NCBI GenBank assembly: GCA_001580565.1
Contig: LRBF01000030.1
Location: forward strand, 46,634 to 110,633
Direction: 5' to 3'
Source: Caballeronia megalochromosomata
GTDB lineage: Bacteria > Pseudomonadota > Gammaproteobacteria > Burkholderiales > Burkholderiaceae
DNA length: 64,000 bases
Below, piece by piece: positions 1 through 7,590 of this stretch. A model generated the notes under the pieces. The model was not told the origin of the DNA. It did no database searches and saw only the letters and a program-made list of their open reading frames with translations. The position numbers and the translations under genes are program-made. Numbering within the stretch: position 1 is the first letter of the stretch; every line of letters starts with the position of its first letter.

Positions 1-984
1 TACCTGATCGAGCAGCAGCGTGAACACCAGAACCTGCCGGCCGACCTGCGTCTCCTGATCGAAGTCGTCGCGCGCGCGTGCAAGCAGATCAGCTATCACG
101 TCAGCAAGGGCGCGCTGGGCGAAGCGCTCGGAAGCGCCGGCAGCGAGAACGTTCAGGGCGAAGTGCAGAAAAAGCTCGACGTGCTCTCGAACGAAATCCT
201 GCTCGAAGCCAATGAATGGGGCGGCAACCTGGCCGCAATGGCATCGGAAGAAATGGAAAAGATCTTCCCGATTCCGAACCGCTACCCGAAGGGCAACTAT
301 TTGCTGACGTTCGATCCGCTCGACGGCTCGTCGAATATCGACGTGAACGTGTCGATCGGCACGATCTTCTCGGTGCTGAGTTGCCCGGACGGCGTCGAGC
401 CGAGCGAAGCCGCGTTCATGCAGCCGGGGTCGCAACAGGTCGCGGCAGGCTACGCCGTGTATGGCCCACAGACGGTCCTCGTGCTGACGACCGGCCACGG
501 CGTGAACTGCTTCACGCTCGACCGCGAACTCGGCTCGTGGGTGCTCACGCAGCGCGACATGACGATCCCGGACGAAACGCACGAATACGCGATCAACGCG
601 TCGAACATCCGTCACTGGTATGAGCCGGTGCAGCGCTACATCGGCGAGCTGAACGACGGCAAGGACGGCGCGCGCAAGGAAGACTTCAACATGCGCTGGA
701 TCGCGTCGATGGTCGCGGACGTGCACCGTATCCTGACGCGCGGCGGCATCTTCATGTATCCGGCCGACAAGCGCGATCCGTCGAAGCCCGGCAAGTTGCG
801 CCTGATGTACGAAGCGAACCCGATGTCCTTCATCGTCGAGCAGGCCGGCGGCGCCGCGACCAACGGCGAGCAACGCATCCTCGATATCGTTCCGACGAGC
901 CTGCATCAGCGCGTGCCAGTGTTCCTCGGCTCGAAGAGCGAAGTCGATCGCGTGACCCGCTACCATCTCGAAAAGAAAAATTGA
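1..984 (+). CDS. fbp: Fructose-1,6-bisphosphatase class 1, 5'-truncated by the window edge
   Basis: Hydrolyses fructose-1,6-bisphosphate to fructose-6-phosphate in cytosolic gluconeogenesis. The reading frame is open from base 1, so the true start lies upstream; 327 codons are visible, close to the usual length of about 335-340, so only a short N-terminal piece is missing. The metal-binding signature DPLDGSSN is encoded at 313-336, followed by NVSIGTIF, as in class 1 FBPases. A second conserved block, [20 protein letters not shown], lies in the C-terminal third, and the substrate-binding region [14 protein letters not shown] follows it. The stop is TGA at 982-984, only ten bases before the -35 of the tRNA-Thr promoter. 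The family assignment is firm. Confidence 0.97.
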   Translation, partial: YLIEQQREHQNLPADLRLLIEVVARACKQISYHVSKGALGEALGSAGSENVQGEVQKKLDVLSNEILLEANEWGGNLAAMASEEMEKIFPIPNRYPKGNYLLTFDPLDGSSNIDVNVSIGTIFSVLSCPDGVEPSEAAFMQPGSQQVAAGYAVYGPQTVLVLTTGHGVNCFTLDRELGSWVLTQRDMTIPDETHEYAINASNIRHWYEPVQRYIGELNDGKDGARKEDFNMRWIASMVADVHRILTRGGIFMYPADKRDPSKPGKLRLMYEANPMSFIVEQAGGAATNGEQRILDIVPTSLHQRVPVFLGSKSEVDRVTRYHLEKKN

Positions 985-993
985 TTCAGGGTA

Positions 994-1023
994 TTGCCAA
1001 AACGAGAATGTGGTCGCTATAAT
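994..1023 (+). promoter_or_regulatory. Promoter of tRNA-Thr
   Basis: A -35-like TTGCCA (994-999) and a perfect TATAAT (1018-1023) are separated by 18 nt, and the tRNA starts 15 nt after the -10. The spacing and the lack of any other gene start make a sigma70 promoter for the tRNA likely. Confidence 0.7.
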
Positions 1024-1037
1024 CTTGTTTCTCTGAT

Positions 1038-1113
1038 GCCGGAATAGCTCAGACGGTAGAGCAGCGCATTCGTAATGCGAAGGTCGGGGGTTCGATTCCT
1101 CTTTCCGGCACCA
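1038..1113 (+). tRNA. tRNA-Thr (anticodon CGT)
   Basis: A complete 76-nt cloverleaf. The acceptor strands GCCGGAA/TTCCGGC pair fully. The anticodon loop is TTCGTAA, with CGT in the centre, reading ACG codons. The T-loop GTTCGATTC is canonical, and CCA is encoded (1111-1113). A strong promoter precedes it and an intrinsic terminator follows 20 nt downstream, so it is probably a monocistronic transcription unit. Confidence 0.97.
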
Positions 1114-1133
1114 ACAAAGATTCAGGCAGCATT

Positions 1134-1170
1134 AAAAAACCCGCGGTCACGCAAGTGACGCGGGTTTTTT
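1134..1170 (+). terminator. Rho-independent terminator after tRNA-Thr
   Basis: AAAAAACCCGC (1134-1144) pairs with GCGGGTTTTTT (1160-1170). An inner GTCAC/GTGAC stem with a GCAA loop extends it. The long T run follows the hairpin on the plus strand. Confidence 0.85.
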
Positions 1171-1767
1171 GCTTTTGGGCTTCGAGATCTCGATTCGACT
1201 TTTGTTGAGCCCCTGTCGTCAGACGCCAACACATTCTTTTGCGCTTTTGCAACGATCGCCGGCGTCGAACACAGGATTGTTATCTCAATCCCCAATCGGC
1301 CTCACCGATTTCACAATCCAGCCCGCCGCGCACCTGATTCGCCTCATATGTGCGCTTTCGTACAACAACAAGCCATTTTCCGCTCCGCAGCATCAAGCGT
1401 CAACGCTGGTTTCCCGGTATCGTTATATCCATAGAGGAAAAGCTACAGTTTAAGTGCGCGATGGTCGCGCTTCGCTGGAAGCCATGCTGGGCGTGGCTCG
1501 CGAAGGTGCCATCGAAAGCCGGAATACTGTACTTTTTGCAGCAAACGAATGAGGGACGGCAACGAATTACCGAAACGATGCCGATCCAAAGACGAACGAT
1601 CATGCGTTGATTAATGAGGTGCGCCAATTCCGCTCAAGCCGAAGCGGTTGCGATCCGATAACGCACATATAGAGAGAACCGTATTTCGTATTTCGGCTGC
1701 ATGCGGCGGCGCAAAAGCCGCATCGGCCAGATTGGCGCAATTGTTGTAGTCATTGAGGAGAGAAATC
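1171..1767. other. Intergenic stretch with no convincing gene
   Basis: About 600 nt lie between the tRNA-Thr terminator and the 49-residue ORF. Short open frames exist, for example from the ATG at 1461, but none has a Shine-Dalgarno sequence at the right distance or a recognisable protein. A small inverted repeat, ATGCGGC...GCCGCAT, lies near 1699-1725. It may carry the promoter of the small ORF at 1768. Confidence 0.5.
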
Positions 1768-1917
1768 ATGGACGCAAAACCGACGAAAATCCCGACGCCC
1801 GACACGGTGCATTGTCCGGATCCGGAACCGGTTGGCGTCGAGTTTCTCGCGACCGAGCTGCCCGAGCATGTGCGCGCGTTCTTCGACGAACAGCGCAACT
1901 CGGCGCAGTCCAAATAG
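1768..1917 (+). CDS. Hypothetical 49-residue protein
   Basis: A short ORF that I do not recognise. It has a good ribosome-binding site (GAGGAGAG, 1755-1762) six bases before ATG. The product is acidic and proline-rich in its N-terminal half (KIPTPDTVHCPDPEPVGVE) and ends in a helical-looking segment, ATELPEHVRAFFDEQRNS. It has no signal peptide or membrane segment. The ribosome-binding site and the plausible composition favour a real small gene, but there is no family match I can name. It stands alone, about 210 bases upstream of the chorismate mutase gene on the same strand. Confidence 0.55.
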   Translation: MDAKPTKIPTPDTVHCPDPEPVGVEFLATELPEHVRAFFDEQRNSAQSK

Positions 1918-2129
1918 GCGGACCCACTGGAGCACGCCGTCGTCGTGAGAACGACGCCCGCTGCATGCGGCGCATTCGGACCGTACGGTCTGGACATGGC
2001 TAACGCCAGGACGCGTCGCGCCCCTCATTCATGACCGCACGCGGGCGAGTCGTGTGGTGCGGCTCGCCTGATCGAATCCTCTTCCCTTCATCGACGGTGC
2101 GCTATTCTGGCGCTTTTGCCTGGATACCG

Positions 2130-2738
2130 ATGCGCCGCCGATCGAACACCTCCCTCCTCGCTTGCGCCGCTCTCGCCTGTGCGCTCGCGCTCGCGCTCGC
2201 CGCGCCCGCGTCCGTGCATGCCGACGGCGACGATACGCCGTTCACCAACATCATCGCGCTCGTCTCGCAACGGCTCGCGCTCGCGGAACCGGTCGCGCGC
2301 TGGAAGTGGGCACATCACGAACCGATCACCGACGCGCCGCGCGAGGAAGCGTTGCTCAAGCAAGTCGCGGAAAAGGCCTCGGACGCGCAAGTCGATCCCG
2401 AATTCGCGCGACAGTTCTTCCGCGATCAGATCGAAGCCAGCAAGGACGTGCAGAACGCGCTCTTCGCCAACTGGCGCGCGCTTAAGGCAGCGCCGGAAGC
2501 GTCGCCGCCCGATCTCGCGAAGGATACGCGTCCGAAGCTCGACCGGCTCACGCAGTCGCTCATGTCGGCGCTTGCGCATGTCGAGCCGATTCGCCATGCG
2601 CAGGACTGTCCGGTGCGGCTCGCCGAAAGCGTTGCTCGATGGAAGCATTTGACACGCTACGACTCGGCGATGAACGCGCCGCTCATGCGAGCGCTGTCGC
2701 ACGTTTGCGCATCGGGCGGCGTGGGCGCGGTCGGATGA
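2130..2738 (+). CDS. Secreted chorismate mutase (AroQ gamma class)
   Basis: Converts chorismate to prephenate, the branch point to phenylalanine and tyrosine, but in exported form. I use the ATG at 2130 because it begins a clear signal peptide (MRRRS, then an Ala/Leu core ending at PASVHA, residues 1-31). The open frame continues upstream without such a feature. The mature 170 residues are helical with the AroQ pattern: LVSQRLALAEPVARWKW and then a QFFRDQIEASKDVQNAL segment, typical of periplasmic gamma-class mutases. The length of 202 suits that class. The periplasmic role is not settled for the family. It converges with the exonuclease gene, whose stop is only seven bases away. Confidence 0.85.
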   Translation: MRRRSNTSLLACAALACALALALAAPASVHADGDDTPFTNIIALVSQRLALAEPVARWKWAHHEPITDAPREEALLKQVAEKASDAQVDPEFARQFFRDQIEASKDVQNALFANWRALKAAPEASPPDLAKDTRPKLDRLTQSLMSALAHVEPIRHAQDCPVRLAESVARWKHLTRYDSAMNAPLMRALSHVCASGGVGAVG

Positions 2739-2745
2739 TCGCGGG

Positions 2746-3933
2746 TCAGACGGTGGACGTGAGCGCGTTTGACGCGAGCGGCGTCACGACGAGCCCGCGC
2801 GCGAGACGCTCGCTCAGAATCCGGTAGGTCGACAGCTCGAATGAGGGTGCATCGGCGCTCGCACGAAGCGCGGCGGCTTGCGCGAACTCGCTGACGGTGC
2901 CGAGATAGCACCAGTTGTCGATGACATGCCAGACGCGCTGACCCGATGCGTCGTCGCACTCTTCGATCGCAATCGCGCCCGCGTAAGGCCACGGCGCGCC
3001 GCGGGCATCGCCCGGGCGCGACTTCGGCGCGCGATTGTGCGCCGGACGCGCGTTGGCGATCCATTGCGCCTCGGCCAGCAGCGCGCCGATTTCGCCGCCC
3101 GTCGCCTTCCATTCGAGGCGGCGCACCAGCGCGGCCAGGCGCAGATCCTTCGCCGAACGCCGCGGGCCGACGAGATGCGAGCGCACGCGCTGCCGCAAAC
3201 GCACGCTTCTGCCGCCGTAGAGCGGCGCGTCGTCGTCGCCATAGAACATGTAGACGCCGCAGCCTGCGGCGATCTGCTCGATCGTGTCTTCGTCGATGTG
3301 CGCGGCGAGCTGGAACCGGCGTGTCACGCGCTCGAGGTGCGTGCGCAGGACATCCGGCGCGTGCGCGCGATGCAGATGTTGCCAGAATTGCCAGAGCAGG
3401 TCGGCGTCGGCAAGTGCCCGGTGCCGCGCCGTGGGCACGAGCGCATGGCGCTCGACCAGTGCGTCGAGACCGTGACGGCTTTGGGCCGGATAGACCGCGC
3501 GCGAAAGCTGCACCGTGCAGAGCACGTCGGGCGCGAAGCGCAGACCCATGCGCCTGAACTCACCTTTGAGAAAGCCATGGTCGAAGTGCGCGTTATGCGC
3601 GATGAACAGCCGGCCATTCGTCCGTTCGAGCAGGCCGGACGCGAGTTGTTCGAACGTCGGGGCGTCGCGCACCATCGCGTCGGTGATGCCGGTCAACTGC
3701 TGGATGAACGCGGGGATCGGCTTTTGCGGGTTGACGAGCGACGTCCACTGCGAGACGCCCGACGGCCCAACCTCCACGATGCCGATCTCGGTGATGCGGT
3801 CCACGCCGAACGTGGCGCCGGTCGTTTCGAGATCGACGAATACGATGGGCTCGGAGGGAAAGGCAAAGCTTGCGGAGAGATCGGGATGCATCGTGAACGA
3901 CGGAGCGGCGTGACAAGCGCCGGTATGGAGCAT
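2746..3933 (-). CDS. DnaQ-type 3'-5' exonuclease fused to a GIY-YIG (UvrC/Cho-like) nuclease domain
   Basis: A two-nuclease protein of 395 residues. The N-terminal DEDDh exonuclease has ExoI VDLETTG (about residue 33), ExoII AHNAHFDHGF and ExoIII HRALADAD. After about residue 225 comes a GIY-YIG domain read as GVYMF...LYGGRS, as in UvrC and the Cho nuclease. Fusions of this kind are known in proteobacteria and are usually annotated as an exonuclease/GIY-YIG repair protein; a role in nucleotide-excision-type repair is inferred. An alternative start, MHPDLSASF, lies at 3891 and would leave a conventional short N-terminus. Neither start has a strong Shine-Dalgarno sequence. A -10-like TAGAAT lies just upstream of 3933. 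Confidence 0.9.
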   Translation of the reverse strand: MLHTGACHAAPSFTMHPDLSASFAFPSEPIVFVDLETTGATFGVDRITEIGIVEVGPSGVSQWTSLVNPQKPIPAFIQQLTGITDAMVRDAPTFEQLASGLLERTNGRLFIAHNAHFDHGFLKGEFRRMGLRFAPDVLCTVQLSRAVYPAQSRHGLDALVERHALVPTARHRALADADLLWQFWQHLHRAHAPDVLRTHLERVTRRFQLAAHIDEDTIEQIAAGCGVYMFYGDDDAPLYGGRSVRLRQRVRSHLVGPRRSAKDLRLAALVRRLEWKATGGEIGALLAEAQWIANARPAHNRAPKSRPGDARGAPWPYAGAIAIEECDDASGQRVWHVIDNWCYLGTVSEFAQAAALRASADAPSFELSTYRILSERLARGLVVTPLASNALTSTV

Positions 3934-4601
3934 AGGCTGGATTGCCCATTCTAACGCAGCGGCGTGTTGGGAGTTCCACTGGCATAAGTCGCGGGCGCGC
4001 CCTGTTCCGGATTATTTGCGGCGCTCGGCAACTTCATCGCGGCTCAGTTGGTCGAATTCAGAAGAGCGATTTTTTGCGCTTTCGAATTCAGCTTTCGCTG
4101 ATTTTTCAGCATCGCAATAGCGGATAACCCGTAATAACATTCCCCGATTAACAGAAATTAATTTCTCCCAGCCGAGGCTCGGCCACGTTGACCGTGGCGG
4201 CCGGAAATCTCAACGCATCGCCATGAGAGTGCATCGCTCAGCCAGCGGCGGCGCGGCGGGCGATGCCCGTTCCTGAAGCGCCGGACGGCGTGGTTTTCAC
4301 GATTATTTGCCCGTCAAATTAAAATCACTTTAATCACAACTTTGTATTTTGCTTCTCCGTGACTTGTCCAGGCAATTATGAGTGATCTTCGAATCCGAGC
4401 CATTGGAAATATTTGCGACTAAGAGCGCTCATTGCAGATTGATCAGCAATATATCGACGCGTCTGATTTAAATACGAAACCTTCATTCACCCTGTAACAG
4501 GATTATCCGAATCGTAAGTGTTTACTCGTCTTGCCCGATCCTCCGCCATTAAGCAACATGGAAAGTAAGCCACGACTTAAATGTAATGGAGGACACCGAC
4601 G
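3934..4601. other. AT-rich intergenic region upstream of a small ORF
   Basis: This stretch of about 670 nt contains no supported gene. From about 4300 it is conspicuously richer in A and T than its surroundings. It holds a perfect short palindrome GCCGAGGCTCGGC near 4170 and an adjacent CCACG/CGTGG hairpin. The AT-rich part probably carries regulatory sites for the small ORF at 4602 or for the porin further on, but no operator can be named. Confidence 0.5.
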
Positions 4602-4829
4602 ATGATTCAACTCAATCGATTTGTGCAATGGTTGAAATCGCTCGCCGCGCCATCGATCACGCCGGCGGCGGAGGCTGCTTCATCGCTCGATTTCGACCCC
4701 GCCTGGCACGGCGATCACTGGCAGAACCTGCTCTCATCGCCAATGGATGCAAGGCACTACGTGATGGAGGACTGGACGACGCCGCTCGACGGCGACCTCG
4801 TCGCGGACGAAAACGCCCGACGCGGGTAA
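4602..4829 (+). CDS. Hypothetical 75-residue protein
   Basis: A small ORF with an excellent Shine-Dalgarno (GGAGGA, 4588-4593) eight bases before ATG. The N-terminus is amphipathic (MIQLNRFVQWLKSLAAP). The rest is acidic and Trp/His-containing (DPAWHGDHWQNLLSSPMDARHYV) with a basic tail. There is no signal peptide or predicted membrane span. I do not recognise the family. Overlapping frames run further downstream but lack a ribosome-binding site and look non-coding. It sits in an AT-rich intergenic island, and its 3' end lies 12 bases from the terminator of the minus-strand small RNA candidate. Confidence 0.6.
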   Translation: MIQLNRFVQWLKSLAAPSITPAAEAASSLDFDPAWHGDHWQNLLSSPMDARHYVMEDWTTPLDGDLVADENARRG

Positions 4830-4840
4830 CACGACGGAGC

Positions 4841-4925
4841 AAAAAAAAAGCGCGACCGGGAAGTCGCGCTGACAAAGTTTGGAGATCTTTTTCCGTCAAC
4901 GAAAAAGTCTGCTTCGGAAAGCAGA
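4841..4925 (-). ncRNA. Candidate small RNA with three hairpins and intrinsic terminator, antisense to the porin leader region
   Basis: Read on the minus strand, three perfect hairpins stand in series. The first is AAGCAGA/TCTGCTT written on the plus strand (4919-4925 with 4908-4914, 4-nt loop). The second is CTTTTTC/GAAAAAG (4887-4893 with 4901-4907). The third is an 8-bp GC-rich stem, AGCGCGAC/GTCGCGCT (4849-4856 with 4863-4870), followed on the minus strand by nine T residues (4849-4841). A -10-like TATACT lies at 4937-4932, about seven bases before the first hairpin; no good -35 is visible. No minus-strand protein gene ends here, so the terminator needs another transcript. This pattern is typical of Hfq-binding sRNAs; the function is unknown. 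Confidence 0.65.
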
Positions 4926-5066
4926 AACGACAGTATAGCGATACGACCTGCATTAATTACCTGCAAAAGCCGCAAACTTCTGTTTCAAATATCTCAACAA
5001 TCGATTTTCCGAAATTTTTGGTTATTTCCGGCGTGAATCATGTCGCGCATGCGCAACGTCGTTTGG

Positions 5067-5116
5067 TTGACACCTCTGCCCTTACGACTTTATTCGCCGA
5101 TAAATCATTGTATATA
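5067..5116 (+). promoter_or_regulatory. Possible porin promoter region
   Basis: A perfect -35 TTGACA lies at 5067-5072, followed at 17-18 nt by weak -10 candidates (TTATTC/TATTCG at 5090-5096). A second AT-rich -10-like TATATA is at 5111-5116. Either would give the porin mRNA a leader of more than 200 nt. The sequence is AT-rich relative to its surroundings. Confidence 0.4.
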
Positions 5117-5340
5117 AAGAAAAATATGCGCCACGGCGATCATTGCCGCATCAACAATGGTTTATTGTGGAAATTGGAAGGCCTTCCCTGTAACACCGTC
5201 TTTACACTTCGTCTGGTCCGGAAACAAATGTGTCGCGCCGCCGATGCATTGCTCCTCCGCCCGCGCCTCTCGCAGCGCGCCGGAGCGAGGTTTCCTCAAA
5301 GCCTGGGTCCCCGGCCCAATCTGCTCTCGGAGTTACAAAG

Positions 5341-6483
5341 ATGAAAAAGACTCTCATGGTCGCCGCCCTGTCGGGCGTTTTTGCTACCGCCGCCCATGCG
5401 CAAAGCAGCGTCACGCTGTACGGCCTGATCGATGCGGGCATCACCTACACGAACAATCAGCAAGGCCACAGCAACTGGAAGGCGACGAGCGGCTCCGTGA
5501 ACGGCAGCCGTTGGGGCCTGCGCGGTTCCGAAGACCTCGGCGGCGGCCTGAAGGCGATCTTCACGTTGGAGAACGGCTTCAACATCATGAACGGCACGAA
5601 TGGCCAGGGTGGTCGTGAGTTCGGCCGTCAGGCATTCGTCGGTCTGTCGAGCGATCAATTCGGCGCCGTGACCCTCGGCCGTCAATATGACTCCGTGGTC
5701 GACTTCCTCGGGCCTCTGGCTCTGACGGGCACGCAATACGGCGGCACGCAGTTCGCCCACCCGTTCGACAACGACAACCTCGACAACACGTTCCGCGTCA
5801 ACAACTCGGTCAAGTACACGAGCGCGAACTACGCCGGCTTCAAGCTGGGCGCAATGTACGGCTTCTCGAACGAAGCAGGCGGCTTTGCGGATAACCGCGC
5901 TTACAGCGTCGGCGCGTCGTACAACTACGGTCCGTTGAACGTTGCTGCTGCGTACCTGCAACTGAACAACGTCGGCTCGGCCACGAACAACGTGAACGGC
6001 TCGGTCACGACCGACAACACGCCGTTCGTCGCTTCGCGTCAGCGCATCTTCGGCGGCGGCATCAACTACGCGTTCGGCGCGGCAACGGTCGGCTTCGTGT
6101 TCACGCAAACGATGCTCGACAACGCAACGCAACTGACGAACGTCGGCTCGCAAGGCGCTGGCACGATCGCGCTGAACGGCGACAGCATGCGCTTCACGAA
6201 CTACGAAGTGAACGGCCGCTACAACCTGACGCCGGCTCTGTCGATCGCGGGTGCGTACACGTACACGGACAGCCGTATCGAAGGCGAAAAGCCGAAGTTC
6301 CACCAGTTCAGCCTGCAAACGGCGTATGCGCTGTCGAAGCGTACCGACGTGTACCTGCAAGGCGAATACCAGCACATGACCGACCAGGAAGGTCTGCCGG
6401 TCGGCGCGGTGATCAACGGCGTGGGTATGTCGTCGAACGGCAACCAAGTGTCGGCAACGATCGGCATGCGTCACCGCTTCTAA
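5341..6483 (+). CDS. Major outer-membrane porin (Gram-negative porin, OmpC/Omp38-like)
   Basis: A general-diffusion beta-barrel porin. The start MKKTLMVAALSGVFATAAHA at 5341 is a clean signal peptide with cleavage before QSSVTLYG, the invariant mature start of betaproteobacterial trimeric porins. GGAG lies at 5331-5334, seven bases before ATG. The open frame upstream of this Met has no porin character. The body shows family landmarks: GSRWGLRGSEDLGGGLKAIF, GRQAFVGL, TLGRQYDS, alternating aromatic strands, and a C-terminal MRHRF ending in Phe, needed for BamA-dependent assembly. At 380 residues it is the usual length. It is preceded by a long AT-rich leader and a divergent small RNA candidate, and followed by a strong terminator, so it is probably monocistronic and post-transcriptionally regulated. 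Confidence 0.97.
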   Translation: MKKTLMVAALSGVFATAAHAQSSVTLYGLIDAGITYTNNQQGHSNWKATSGSVNGSRWGLRGSEDLGGGLKAIFTLENGFNIMNGTNGQGGREFGRQAFVGLSSDQFGAVTLGRQYDSVVDFLGPLALTGTQYGGTQFAHPFDNDNLDNTFRVNNSVKYTSANYAGFKLGAMYGFSNEAGGFADNRAYSVGASYNYGPLNVAAAYLQLNNVGSATNNVNGSVTTDNTPFVASRQRIFGGGINYAFGAATVGFVFTQTMLDNATQLTNVGSQGAGTIALNGDSMRFTNYEVNGRYNLTPALSIAGAYTYTDSRIEGEKPKFHQFSLQTAYALSKRTDVYLQGEYQHMTDQEGLPVGAVINGVGMSSNGNQVSATIGMRHRF

Positions 6484-6510
6484 GCTTCACAGGCAGTCCA
6501 GCTGTAGAAA

Positions 6511-6536
6511 AGCCGCTCTCCGGAGCGGCTTTTTTT
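6511..6536 (+). terminator. Rho-independent terminator of the porin gene
   Basis: AGCCGCTC (6511-6518) pairs with GAGCGGCT (6523-6530) around a TCCG loop, followed by a run of T to 6536. It lies 27 bases after the porin stop. Confidence 0.9.
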
Positions 6537-6561
6537 CGTCTGTACGACACCCTGCCTGCGA

Positions 6562-7113
6562 TCAATGCGGATAGCGCACATCCAGAATGTCGATGTGCTG
6601 CACGCCCGCCGGCGTGTGCAGCGCGACCGTATCGCCGATCTTCGCCTTCAGCAGCGCCCGCGCGACCGGCGAGATCCAGCTCACGTAGCCGCGATCCAGA
6701 TCCACTTCGTCCACGCCGACGATCGTTACCGTTTTCGTGTCGCCGTCATCGCCCGCGTAGTCCACCGTGGCGCCGAAGAACACCTGGTCGACGTTCTCCT
6801 GTCTGCTGCTGTCCACCACTTCCGCAAGATCGAGCCGCTTGCCCAGAAAGCGAATGCGCCGGTCGATTTCGCGCAGCCGCCGCTTGCCGTAGATATAGTC
6901 GCCGTTCTCCGAGCGATCGCCGTTGGAAGCGGCCCAGGAGACGAGTCTGACGACCTCCGGGCGCTCCGTATCCAGAAGTTGCAGGAGCTCGTCACGCAGC
7001 CGCTGGTGGCCCGCCGGCGTGATGTAATTCTTCGTGCCCGCCGGGACGTCCGGATGGCCGAGTTCGAGGTCGTCGTCGGTGTCATCCGACTCTTTGACAA
7101 ATGCCTTGTTCAT
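6562..7113 (-). CDS. greB: Transcription elongation factor GreB
   Basis: Rescues backtracked RNA polymerase by stimulating cleavage of the transcript 3' end. The coiled-coil N-domain is visible (YITPAGHQRLRDELLQLL, then WAASNGDRSENGDYIYGKRRLREIDRRIRFLGKRL). It includes the acidic tip GDRSENGDY whose two acidic residues hold the catalytic Mg2+. The FKBP-like C-domain follows (VFFGATVDY...TIVGVDEVDLDRGYVSWISPVARALLKAKIGD). The IYGKRRLREIDRR signature favours GreB over GreA. The protein is 183 residues, longer than the E. coli protein by an acidic N-terminal extension of about 25 residues that is common in Burkholderiaceae. It converges with the porin gene across the terminator at 6511. Confidence 0.96.
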   Translation of the reverse strand: MNKAFVKESDDTDDDLELGHPDVPAGTKNYITPAGHQRLRDELLQLLDTERPEVVRLVSWAASNGDRSENGDYIYGKRRLREIDRRIRFLGKRLDLAEVVDSSRQENVDQVFFGATVDYAGDDGDTKTVTIVGVDEVDLDRGYVSWISPVARALLKAKIGDTVALHTPAGVQHIDILDVRYPH

Positions 7114-7256
7114 GATGCGAATCGATGTCCAATTCCGGGAGATACCTGCTTTCGAAACCTCAACTTACCACGCCGCAGGCCTCGTTCGTCGAATAAGGGC
7201 CGCGAGAAAATTCGAAAGTGCGGTCAAAACCCCTTCCTTTTCGGAACAGGCTTGGC

Positions 7257-7262
7257 TATAAT
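7257..7262 (+). promoter_or_regulatory. -10 element of the tRNA-Arg transcription unit
   Basis: A perfect TATAAT lies 14 bases before the first tRNA-Arg. No convincing -35 is seen at the right distance. A second TATAAT is not present before the second tRNA, so the two genes are probably co-transcribed. Confidence 0.6.
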
Positions 7263-7275
7263 TCCGCTTCTGCGT

Positions 7276-7352
7276 GCGGCTGTAGCTCAGTTGGATAGAG
7301 TACTTGGCTACGAACCAAGGGGTCGTGGGTTCGAATCCTGCCAGCCGCGCCA
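7276..7352 (+). tRNA. tRNA-Arg (anticodon ACG), copy 1
   Basis: A 77-nt cloverleaf with acceptor GCGGCTG/CAGCCGC, anticodon loop CTACGAA (ACG, modified to ICG and reading CGU/CGC/CGA), canonical T-loop and encoded CCA (7350-7352). It is identical to the second copy at 7453. Confidence 0.97.
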
Positions 7353-7452
7353 CCTATTCTGATGTTTTCACGCCCGGCGGTCGCGCCGCCCGATGAAAAG
7401 ATCATGCGCTTAACCACAAGCGCAGTGCAGTATAAGCAGTACCGTTTTGCGT

Positions 7453-7529
7453 GCGGCTGTAGCTCAGTTGGATAGAGTACTTGGCTACGAACCAAGGGGT
7501 CGTGGGTTCGAATCCTGCCAGCCGCGCCA
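7453..7529 (+). tRNA. tRNA-Arg (anticodon ACG), copy 2
   Basis: Identical over all 77 nt to the copy at 7276-7352. The flanks also share GCTTCTGCGTGCGG-like and TTTTGCGTGCGG-like bases just upstream, so the duplication includes a few bases of 5' leader. The spacer of 100 nt has no promoter I can see. A terminator follows at once. Confidence 0.97.
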
Positions 7530-7538
7530 TCTTTCGAA

Positions 7539-7565
7539 GGGCCTTCCATACGGAAGGCCCTTTTT
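7539..7565 (+). terminator. Rho-independent terminator after the tRNA-Arg pair
   Basis: A 9-bp perfect stem GGGCCTTCC (7539-7547)/GGAAGGCCC (7552-7560) with an ATAC loop and five T residues. Confidence 0.9.
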
Positions 7566-7590
7566 GTTTGCCGCGTGCCTCGGGTGTCGA

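Noticed and set aside
1461..1610. A 49-codon frame downstream of the tRNA-Thr terminator.
   Set aside because: No ribosome-binding site at the right distance and no recognisable protein; left as intergenic.
4586..5344. A 252-codon open frame across the small RNA region and into the porin leader.
   Set aside because: It crosses the terminator at 4841-4870 and AT-rich non-coding DNA; it has no start context. The 75-residue ORF in another frame has the better ribosome site.
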